NCBI GenBank assembly: GCA_040376155.1
Contig: JBEIRG010000057.1
Coordinates: 1-14,627, forward strand
Length of the DNA: 14,627 nt
Direction of reading: 5' to 3'
From: CADCWF01 sp903864575
Lineage (GTDB): Bacteria; Chloroflexota; Chloroflexia; Thermomicrobiales; UBA6265
Shown: positions 6,942 through 14,200 of the stretch, piece after piece
How positions within the stretch are numbered: the stretch's first letter is position 1
How the letters are laid out: each line of letters begins with the position of its first letter
Position numbers and translations under genes: made by a program
The notes under the pieces: generated by a model
What the model saw: the letters and a program-made list of their open reading frames with translations, nothing else
What the model was told of the DNA's origin: nothing
Database searches by the model: none

Positions 6942-8513
6942 ATGATGACGGTTCCAGGTTCGACCATTGTCCATCTCCGTCGTGTGACGTGCATCGCCAT
7001 GATGCTCGTCCTGACGATGACGCCCGGGTTTACGGTGTCCGCGCAGGATGCTGGTCCCGATCCTGCCTGGTCATCGGTGATCCCGGAGCGCCTGGGAACG
7101 TTGCAGTCGGATGCCGGGGACCTTCCCCGATACGAGATATCGGCGACACTGACCATCGGGGATCGAAAGCAGCCTGCGGTGGTTACAGGCTTTCTAAAAC
7201 TCACGATACCGCCGTCCCGTCTCGATGGCCCGGCGATTGCGCTCAGGCTCTATCCGAACGACCCCGGCTACGAAGCTGGCGGCATGGTCCTCCGTCGCGT
7301 GGACGTGGATGGCGTGACCGTGACGCCCGAGTTCCGCGCCGATGACACGGTCGCACTTCTTCCGTTGCCGTCGGGCGTCACCCGTGGCGAACCCGCCCTC
7401 GTCGCTGTCGAATTCGAGACCACCGTCCCGGTTCACTCCCGACATGCCTTCGGGATGTTTTCCGTAAAGCCCGAATCCGGCGTGGTCGCGCTCGCCCACT
7501 GGTATCCGATGCTGGCTGGCGAAACAGCGGAAGGTCCCGATCTCGCAGCTCCGTCCCAGATCGGGGATCCGGTCTTGAGCATACCATCCATGTTCGATGT
7601 CACCGTTGACGCTCCGGCGGAACTGAGTCTTGTCACCGGTGGCGTCACCCTCGATCGGTCCGAGGATGGCGATCGGCAAGTCGTTCGGTTCGCGACCGGC
7701 CCTGCAAGGGAAGCGCCTATCGTGGCCGGGGTTCAATGGGTCCCGGTAACGGTCGCCGCTGGTTCCGTTGCGGTGAACGTTTGGGCTACCGCGGCTGATG
7801 CTGAAAGCGCCCGGCGCGTGGCGGAGTGGGCCGCGGCGGCGCTTGCGGTGTTTGGCGTCCGCTTCGGCGCCTACCCCTATCGTGAGCTGGACATTGCGGT
7901 AACCGATCTCTACGGCGCGGCCGGCATGGAATTCCCGGGGATGGTCCTGATTTCACCGGATATCCTCGCCGGATCGTCGGATGAGCGACGATTCAGCGAG
8001 ATGGTCGTTGCGCACGAGGTCGCCCACCAGTGGTGGTATGCGATGGTGCTCAACGATCAGAACGCGGAGGCGTTCATCGACGAAGGGCTCTCGGAATATG
8101 CCGCGGCAGAAATCTATTTTTCCGACAGATATGGCCCTGAGGAAGGTCGACGGCAGTTCGAACTGCTCGTCGCAGACTGGATGTCTTCCCAGTTGGCATC
8201 CGGTGGCGATGTCCTCGTCGACCAGCCCACCGAATCCTTTGGTGACCGCACCTCCTATGCCGCGGCGGTCTATGCCAAGGCATCGCTCGGGTTCGACGCG
8301 ATTCGGGAGCGAATTGGCGACGAAGCGTTCTTCGCGGCATTGCAGGGAATCGTGCAGACTCGCAGGTTCGAGACGATCGGCGGGAACGATCTCCAACGAT
8401 CGTTCGAGGATGCGTGCGGGTGCAATCTGGGGCCGGTCTGGGATGCATGGTTCGAGCACCAGGACTTGCGAAGCGCGACCCCAATCAACGCGAGTCCGGT
8501 TGCCTCAACCTGA
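6942..8513 (+). CDS. Secreted M1-family metallopeptidase
   Basis: A 523-residue peptidase. Residues 1-34 are a signal peptide: a basic stretch around R13-R14, a Met/Leu-rich core, and a likely cleavage after VSA before QDAG. Residues ~45-240 look like the beta-rich N-terminal domain of M1 peptidases. G328-M-E-F stands in place of the GAMEN exopeptidase motif. The zinc site is H358-E-V-A-H362-QWW with E381 after an 18-residue gap (DEGLSEY). AAVYAKASLGFDAIRE supplies the Tyr near the active site. M1 enzymes trim N-terminal residues from peptides; here it would act outside the membrane. The frame is open to 6624, but the ATG at 6942 begins the signal peptide. The deviation from GAMEN is common in distant secreted members. 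It overlaps the PucR-type gene tail to tail by 9 bp. Confidence 0.9.
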   Translation: MMTVPGSTIVHLRRVTCIAMMLVLTMTPGFTVSAQDAGPDPAWSSVIPERLGTLQSDAGDLPRYEISATLTIGDRKQPAVVTGFLKLTIPPSRLDGPAIALRLYPNDPGYEAGGMVLRRVDVDGVTVTPEFRADDTVALLPLPSGVTRGEPALVAVEFETTVPVHSRHAFGMFSVKPESGVVALAHWYPMLAGETAEGPDLAAPSQIGDPVLSIPSMFDVTVDAPAELSLVTGGVTLDRSEDGDRQVVRFATGPAREAPIVAGVQWVPVTVAAGSVAVNVWATAADAESARRVAEWAAAALAVFGVRFGAYPYRELDIAVTDLYGAAGMEFPGMVLISPDILAGSSDERRFSEMVVAHEVAHQWWYAMVLNDQNAEAFIDEGLSEYAAAEIYFSDRYGPEEGRRQFELLVADWMSSQLASGGDVLVDQPTESFGDRTSYAAAVYAKASLGFDAIRERIGDEAFFAALQGIVQTRRFETIGGNDLQRSFEDACGCNLGPVWDAWFEHQDLRSATPINASPVAST

Positions 8514-9941
8514 GCGGGCTGGGTTCGCCGAGGCTTCGTCCGGCAGGGTCGAGGCCAACAGTGCGAGATGCAAGGTCAGCCAGTTCACCGGATTTGCGAT
8601 GTCGACACCCACAAGCGCCGCGATGCGCCGGAGCCGGTAGGCGAGCGTGTTCCGGTGGATTCCGAGTCGGTCGGCCGCCTCTCCGTGAGCGCCTCCCGAT
8701 TCAAGAAAGATTCGCAGGGTGCGCCGGAGCTCGCCTTTGCGGTCGTGAGCGGGGAGATCACCCAGCACCGCCATTGCGTATGCCGCCGCCTCCCGGGATT
8801 GACGAAGGGTGTAGAGGAGCGAATAGGCTCCCAATCGGCGCACGTCCATGATTGCCGCAGCCCGGGCAGTTATCTGACCGCCTTGCTGCAGCGACGAGAC
8901 GTAACGGACTTCCCTGCCTGCTTCGGCAAGCCCGTCGATTCCGTGCGGCTTCGACAACGCAAGGCCGCAGCCCAGAGCCGCCAAACGATCGATCGCCGCT
9001 GCGATGGCCTGGTGAACGGCGATCGTCATCGGTCCATGAACTTCGATAAGCGCGTACGAGCGCAGTGCATCCGATCCGGCATCGTGGATCGCACCGATCC
9101 TGCCAAATGCCGATTCCATGTCGCGAATGTCTGCGTTGCAGAATGCGGCGGCAACATAGGTTGCCTCGACGTTCAGCCCGAGCCTGCGGCCGAGAACTTC
9201 GGAAGGCTCCCGCGATTCCGAGTCAGGCGACGCCAGCAAGCGATGCAGGGCGACCGCCCGCTGGGCGCCGCGAGGCCGTGCGTCCTCATCGCGGCGAATG
9301 GCATCCTGGACTGGCTCGGCAAGCGTTTCAAGGGCCAATTCCGCGAGAGCGCGCATGCGGGGATCGCCGGTGGCATGGATGGCGAGGCCCGGTCGCAGGG
9401 TCCGGATCCGCCTCGTTGCCGTTGCCGGCCCTCCGGACTCCCGCCCCTCAACCAGGGTGATCTCGATCGGCATGCTTGCGGAGGCCGCGGCAAGCAACGC
9501 ATCTGCCCGTGACCCGGTCGCCGCCAATGGTGCGATGGCGCGTCCGAGATCGGTCCCACTTCGGTACAACTCGCCCCGGAGTTCCGTCAGTGACCGATTG
9601 AGAAGACTTTCAATATCGCCGGTTGCATCGGCGTCGTTTGCAATCACGATCGGAAGGCGAATGGATCCAACAGGTCCGGGGTCAGCAGTCAGGATAGCTG
9701 CCGCCACACCAGCACTGGCGAGGCTTGCAAGCACCTGCGGCAACGGCTCGGTCAGGACCGCGGCCACGCGTTCCGGGACGAGCACGATTTCGCCACCCCG
9801 CAGTGGTGGAAGCATTGGCATTGCCGCACGAGCCGACACCACCCAGGCGACTGGGGTCGTCTCGGCCTGGTCCGCCGGGTCGTGAACCAGTCGCAGCGAG
9901 GTTTCCCAGGCGATGAGGTCCGCGAGGGTGACATCGGCCAT
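8505..9941 (-). CDS. PucR-type transcriptional regulator
   Basis: A 478-residue DNA-binding regulator. Residues ~1-120 match the PucR N-terminal ligand-sensing domain (VTLADLIAWETSLRLV, then LRGGEIVLVPERV). The middle (~250-380) resembles the degenerate cyclase-like domain seen in PucR/CdaR regulators. The C-terminus holds the PucR-family helix-turn-helix (residues ~405-455: ELRRTLRIFLESGG, then HGEAADRLGIHRNTLAYRLRRI). Family members control purine, sugar-acid or amino-acid catabolism; the effector here is unknown. The frame extends to 9980, but the ATG at 9941 begins the recognisable domain; GGGAGG is 12 nt upstream, a rather long spacing. It diverges from the ECF S-component gene across 93 bp, so it may control that gene or itself. 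Its last 9 bp overlap the end of the peptidase gene. Confidence 0.9.
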   Translation of the reverse strand: MADVTLADLIAWETSLRLVHDPADQAETTPVAWVVSARAAMPMLPPLRGGEIVLVPERVAAVLTEPLPQVLASLASAGVAAAILTADPGPVGSIRLPIVIANDADATGDIESLLNRSLTELRGELYRSGTDLGRAIAPLAATGSRADALLAAASASMPIEITLVEGRESGGPATATRRIRTLRPGLAIHATGDPRMRALAELALETLAEPVQDAIRRDEDARPRGAQRAVALHRLLASPDSESREPSEVLGRRLGLNVEATYVAAAFCNADIRDMESAFGRIGAIHDAGSDALRSYALIEVHGPMTIAVHQAIAAAIDRLAALGCGLALSKPHGIDGLAEAGREVRYVSSLQQGGQITARAAAIMDVRRLGAYSLLYTLRQSREAAAYAMAVLGDLPAHDRKGELRRTLRIFLESGGAHGEAADRLGIHRNTLAYRLRRIAALVGVDIANPVNWLTLHLALLASTLPDEASANPARSG

Positions 9942-9995
9942 GGGATGAGCGTACCTCCCGGCGCATGGCGCACAGTCCACGGCCTCGATCAGGCG

Positions 9996-10001
9996 TATAG
10001 T
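9996..10001 (+). promoter_or_regulatory. Candidate -10 element for the ECF S component
   Basis: TATAGT (5 of 6 matches to TATAAT) lies 33 bp before the ATG at 10035, in the divergent intergenic space. No convincing -35 is visible. Confidence 0.35.
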
Positions 10002-10034
10002 AGCGACTCGGTCCGTAGCCTGCCGGAATACCTG

Positions 10035-10895
10035 ATGTCAGCCCACCGCGCCACCACTGATCGATCACGGATGGTTCTCCTGCTGGTCGCCTCGTCGGTC
10101 GGCATGGCGGCTTTCCTGTACCCCATTCTCCTCCCGGTGCTCGTCGATGGCGATACAGGAGATCAGCGTGCCCGGACCGCGGAAGCGCCGCTGGTCCTCT
10201 CCGTCGTCGTCGCATGCGTGATCGGCGCTGTGGTGTCAATGGCGGCGCCCTCGCGAGCCGGGGATCGGAACGCCTCACGTACTGCGGCGCTGCTCTCCTC
10301 CCTGGTGGCGCTCGATGCGCTGCTTCGGCTCGTTCCCAGCATCGGCGGCGCTTCTCTGGTCTTCGCGCCGATCGTGCTTTCGGGCGCTGTCTTTGGCGCG
10401 GAGTTCGGGTTCCTCATGGGGGTGCTGTCCCTTGGTCTTTCCGCGATCCTGACTGGCGGCATTGGCCCCTGGCTCCCATTCCAGGCGCTTGCCGCCGGGT
10501 GGATCGGGGCGACCGCCGGGTGGTTGCCCATTGGCTTGCCGATGCGGGCAAGGCTGGCCATGCTTGCGGTCTTTGCTTTTCTGTGGGGATTCGCCTACGG
10601 CGCACTTCTGAACCTCTACAACTGGCCCTACCTTTCACCGGGTGGTGCAGAGATCGGCCTCTACTGGAATCCAGCCGGCGGTCTGCGCGACAACCTCCAG
10701 CGATACGGCCAGTATTACCTCGTGACTTCCCTCGCCCACGACGCGATGCGCGCGATCGCGAACGCTGCCCTCGTGCTCGCCATAGGCGCGCCAATGCTGC
10801 TGGCCCTTGAACGTGCCCGGGTTCGTTCCCGGTGGACTGAGCTCCCAGTGACTGGGACTGATATCGCGGTCTCCGCGCAGCGCCAGCACGGGTGA
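10035..10895 (+). CDS. ECF transporter S component (substrate-binding membrane subunit)
   Basis: A 286-residue membrane protein with about six to seven hydrophobic segments (roughly residues 13-36, 51-70, 82-100, 105-138, 145-165, 170-193 and 225-260). WLPFQALAAGWIGATAGWLP, then FLWGFAYGALLNLYNWPY, then SLAHDAMRAIANAALVLAIGAPMLLALER match what I know of the actinobacterial/Chloroflexi branch of ECF S components. S components bind a vitamin or cofactor and work with the EcfA ATPases and EcfT; neither is in this window, so it must rely on distant genes. The substrate is not readable. Cobalamin (CbrT-like) is a hypothesis based on the neighbouring B12-dependent reductase. The start at 10035 has GGAA 6 nt upstream; the frame is open to 9882 but the extension overlaps the regulator. 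Confidence 0.8.
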   Translation: MSAHRATTDRSRMVLLLVASSVGMAAFLYPILLPVLVDGDTGDQRARTAEAPLVLSVVVACVIGAVVSMAAPSRAGDRNASRTAALLSSLVALDALLRLVPSIGGASLVFAPIVLSGAVFGAEFGFLMGVLSLGLSAILTGGIGPWLPFQALAAGWIGATAGWLPIGLPMRARLAMLAVFAFLWGFAYGALLNLYNWPYLSPGGAEIGLYWNPAGGLRDNLQRYGQYYLVTSLAHDAMRAIANAALVLAIGAPMLLALERARVRSRWTELPVTGTDIAVSAQRQHG

Positions 10896-10902
10896 TATGG
10901 TA

Positions 10903-10914
10903 GTGTACGTACAC
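10903..10914. repeat. Short palindromes after the ECF S gene
   Basis: GTGTACGTACAC is a perfect 12-bp palindrome starting 8 bp after the S-component stop. It is followed at 10912-10927 by an imperfect one (CACCAATGCATGGGTG, mismatched at one symmetric pair). There is no T-run, so a terminator is not supported; a protein binding site is possible. Confidence 0.4.
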
Positions 10915-10954
10915 CAATGCATGGGTGCTCGTCACCTAGCGTCGGTGCGTGACT

Positions 10955-10980
10955 CTCCGGCACATCTTGTAGTGTCGGAG
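10955..10980. promoter_or_regulatory. 26-bp dyad with NrdR-box-like core
   Basis: CTCCGGCAC and GTGTCGGAG flank an 8-base spacer and form nine symmetric pairs, eight canonical and one G-T. The inner 16-mer at 10960-10975 (GCACATCTTGTAGTGT) matches 11 of 16 positions of the NrdR-box consensus as I recall it (acaCwAtATaTwGtgt), including CAC and GTGT at the ends but not the AT-rich centre. It covers the candidate -35 of the nrdJ promoter, where a repressor would act. NrdR boxes normally occur in pairs about three helical turns apart; I find no good partner 31 bp upstream. Confidence 0.4.
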
Positions 10981-10994
10981 GTTGCCGGTATACT
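10967..10994 (+). promoter_or_regulatory. Candidate nrdJ promoter
   Basis: TTGTAG (10967-10972) and TATACT (10989-10994, 5 of 6 matches to TATAAT) are separated by 16 bp. The predicted start of transcription is near 11001, giving a leader of about 225 nt before nrdJ. The -35 is poor (3 of 6). Confidence 0.45.
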
Positions 10995-10998
10995 GCAT

Positions 10999-11226
10999 CT
11001 TGCGTGGTCAGCTCTCTGCGAGACTTGATATCCGCAGAGCGTTCGGTCGGTGCACAGCAGGCGCCACGCAAGCCCGAGGCAAGGAAGCGAGTCGGTTGCC
11101 TCCGCGAAGCGCGGCTGCGGCGAATGTTTCTCCTCCTCCTCGGGAACGGGCGCGTGCAGCGGTTTCCGGTCGGGGCCGCAGGAGTGATCCATCGGGTTTG
11201 GCGAACGGGTACGGGAGCGAATGGAC
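10999..11226 (+). ncRNA. Candidate structured 5' leader of nrdJ
   Basis: Several perfect complements are nested or in series. CTTGCGTGG (10999-11007) pairs with CCACGCAAG (11064-11072), extendable by a U-G pair. It encloses CTCTGCG/CGCAGAG (11014-11020 with 11033-11039, 12-nt loop). Downstream are GAGGCAA/TTGCCTC (11076-11082 with 11096-11102), CCGCG/CGCGG (11102-11106 with 11110-11114) and CTGCGGC/GCCGCAG (11115-11121 with 11175-11181). A CU-rich run at 11130-11141 could pair with AGGAG at 11180-11184 or with the nrdJ Shine-Dalgarno at 11213-11217. The outer stem begins almost exactly at the predicted transcription start. This could be a riboswitch or another cis-regulatory RNA. I do not see the cobalamin-riboswitch consensus. 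Some 7-bp stems are expected by chance at this GC content, so the class is unassigned. Confidence 0.4.
11213..11217 (+). promoter_or_regulatory. nrdJ ribosome binding site
   Basis: GGGAG lies 9 nt before the ATG at 11227 but only 3 nt before the in-frame ATG at 11221. The spacing favours 11227 as the translated start. Confidence 0.6.
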
Positions 11227-14200
11227 ATGGTGAGGCAGACCAAAACGTCGAAGCGGACAGGGCTCAAGGTCGAGCGCGTCTTCACCCAACCGGGGATGTC
11301 CCCGTTCGACGGCATCGAATGGACAACCAGGACTTCCAGGATTACCAACCCGGACGGGTCGGTCGTCTTCGAAATGGCGGACGCCGAGGTGCCCGCGTCG
11401 TGGTCTCAGGTCGCTGCGGACATCATGGTGTCCAAGTATTTCCGCAAGGCGGGGGTGCCGCAGGTCAACCGGGATGGCAATGCTATCCTCGACGACGACG
11501 GCAATCAGGTCCTTGGTCCGGAGCGTTCGGCCCGACAGGTCGTCGATCGCCTCGCGGGTTGCTGGCGCCACTGGGGCGAGACGCACGGATACTTTGCCTC
11601 CGCCGCTGACGCGCAGGCGTTCTATGACGAGCTTTCCTGGATGCTCCTGAACCAAATGGCCGCGCCCAACTCCCCTCAGTGGTTCAATACGGGTTTGGCC
11701 TGGGCTTATGGCATCACCGGCCCGGCCCAGGGGCATTACTACATCGATCCCTCCTCGGGCGAGATGCGCGACAGTGACGACGCATACACCCGTCCGCAAC
11801 CCCACGCCTGCTTCATTCAGTCCGTCAACGACTCACTTGTCGAGGAGGGCGGCCTGATGGACCTGTGGGTCCGCGAGGCGCGTATCTTCAAGTACGGTTC
11901 AGGCACGGGAACAAACTTCTCCAACATCCGCGGCGAGGGTGAGCCGCTCTCCGGCGGCGGCACCTCCTCCGGCCTCATGAGCTTTCTTCGGGTCGGGGAC
12001 CGGGCTGCGGGAGCCATCAAGAGCGGCGGCACGACTCGCCGCGCCGCGAAGATGGTGATTCTCGACATCGACCATCCTGACATCGAGAAGTTCATCGACT
12101 GGAAGGTGGAGGAGGAGCGCAAGGTCTCCGCGCTCATGGCGGCGGGCTACTCCAGCGATTTCAATGGCGAGGCCTACGCCACCGTGTCCGGCCAGAACTC
12201 CAACAACTCGGTGCGGATCACCAATGATTTCATTGAGGCCGTCGAGCGTGGTGACGAGTGGAGGCTTCGCTGGCGGACCGATCCGTCGCGAGTGAGCAAG
12301 TCGATGCCTGCGCGGGATCTCTGGCATCGCATCGCTGACGCCGCGTGGAAGTGCGCCGATCCGGGACTGCAGTTTGACACCACGATCAACGAATGGCACA
12401 CCTGCCCGGAATCGGGGCGGATCAACGGGAGCAATCCGTGCTCCGAGTACATGTTTCTCGACAACTCGGCCTGTAATCTCGCCTCGCTCAATCTCCTTAA
12501 GTTCCTGAACGTCGAAACTGGGGAGTTCGATGTCGCGGCATACCGCCATGCGGCGCGACTCTGGACCATCGTTCTCGAAATCAGTGTGCTGATGGCGCAG
12601 TTCCCGAGTGAGGAAATCGCCAGGATTTCCTATGATTTCCGCACCCTCGGACTGGGCTACGCCAACCTCGGCACCGTTCTGATGTTGCTTGGCATGCCTT
12701 ACGACTCGCCGGAGGCTCGGGCCTACGCCGGGGCCGTCACGGCCCTCCTGACTGGCGAGAGCTACGCTGCCTCGGCGGAGATGGCGGCGCATCTCGGCCC
12801 ATTCGCCGGGTATGCCGACAACGCCGACCATATGCTGCGAGTCATTCGGAACCATCGTCGGGCTGCCTATGACGCAGCGCCGGGCGAGTACGAAAATCTT
12901 TCTGTGTTGCCGATGGGGATCAACGCCGGCCTCGCTCCGCGAGAGATCCTCGACGCGGCGAAGGAAGCGTGGGACCTGGCGCTCGCCACAGGTGAGCAGC
13001 ACGGATTCCGAAACGCCCAGACGACCCTTCTGGCCCCGACCGGCACCATCGGCCTGCTGATGGACTGCGACACCACAGGTGTAGAGCCGGACTTCGCGCT
13101 GGTCAAGTTCAAGAAACTTGCCGGCGGTGGTTATTTCAAGATCGCGAACCAGAGTGTGGAGCCTGCCCTCAGGAACCTCGGCTACGGTGAGCGAGAGATC
13201 GGCGAAATCCTTGCCCACGTGCTCGGCACGCTCTCGCTCGAGGGCGCTCCGCACATCAACGCCGAATCGCTCGCCGCAAGGGGCCTGACCATTGAGGACA
13301 TCGCTCGTATCGAGCGGGCGCTTCCCGGAGTTTTCGAACTCGGATTCGCCTTCAATGCCTGGACCCTTGGCGAGGACGCGATTACGCGGCTAGGTTTCTC
13401 GTTCGAGCAAGCGACCGCTCCGGGGTTCGATCTGCTCACCGCGATCGGATTCACCCGTGCCCAAATTGAAGCGGCAAATGAGCATATCTGCGGGACGATG
13501 ACCATCGAGGGCGCACCACATCTTAGACCTGAACACCTGCCGGTCTTCGACTGCGCCAACAAGTGCGGAAAGACCGGAACCCGGTTCATTCACCATGATG
13601 GCCACATCCTGATGATGAGCGCCGCGCAAGGCTTCCTCTCTGGCGCCATCTCCAAAACGATCAACATGCCCAATGAGGCGACCGTTGATGACGTGATGGA
13701 TGCCTATGGCAAGAGTTGGCGGCACGGCATCAAGGCGATGGCGCTCTACCGCGATGGATCCAAGCTCAGCCAGCCGCTTTCAACCAGCAGCGGATCCTCA
13801 TCGGGAGAGGAGAACGCGGCCGAGCGCGAAGCCGAAATCCAGCAGCGGATCGACGCGGCGGTTGCCGTTGCCGTTGCGGAGACCGAGGAACGATTTGCAG
13901 CTTCCGCCTCAGGACCGGCGCTGGTCGCGAGCACGGCCGGCAAGCCGGTGCGCCGCAGGTTGCCGGCACGCCGCAATGGCTTCACCCAGGAGGCGCGGGT
14001 CGCCGGGAACAAGGTCTTCCTGCGAACGGGTGAGTATGACGATGGCACCATCGGAGAGATTTTCATCGACATGCACAAGGAGGGCGCGGCCTTCCGTTCG
14101 ATGATCAACTGCTTCGCAATCTCAATCTCGAAGGGCCTGCAGTACGGGGTGCCGCTCGAGGAGTTCGTGGAGACCTTCACCTTCACCCGCTTCGAACCTC

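Noticed and set aside
11000..11226. Cobalamin riboswitch upstream of nrdJ
   Set aside because: I looked for the B12-box consensus and the conserved core. Only a short AAGCCCG match at 11070-11076 appears, without the GGAGACC continuation. A divergent class is not excluded, but the known consensus is not there by eye.
11004..11609. 201-codon frame covering the nrdJ leader, containing MFLLLLGNGR as a possible leader peptide
   Set aside because: It runs deep into nrdJ in another frame, has Arg/Gly-rich shadow composition, and no ribosome binding site precedes the internal ATG at 11124. The Leu codons come from the CU-rich run.
11899..13254. 451-codon open frame on the minus strand
   Set aside because: It is antisense to nrdJ, whose catalytic residues are all in the plus-strand frame.
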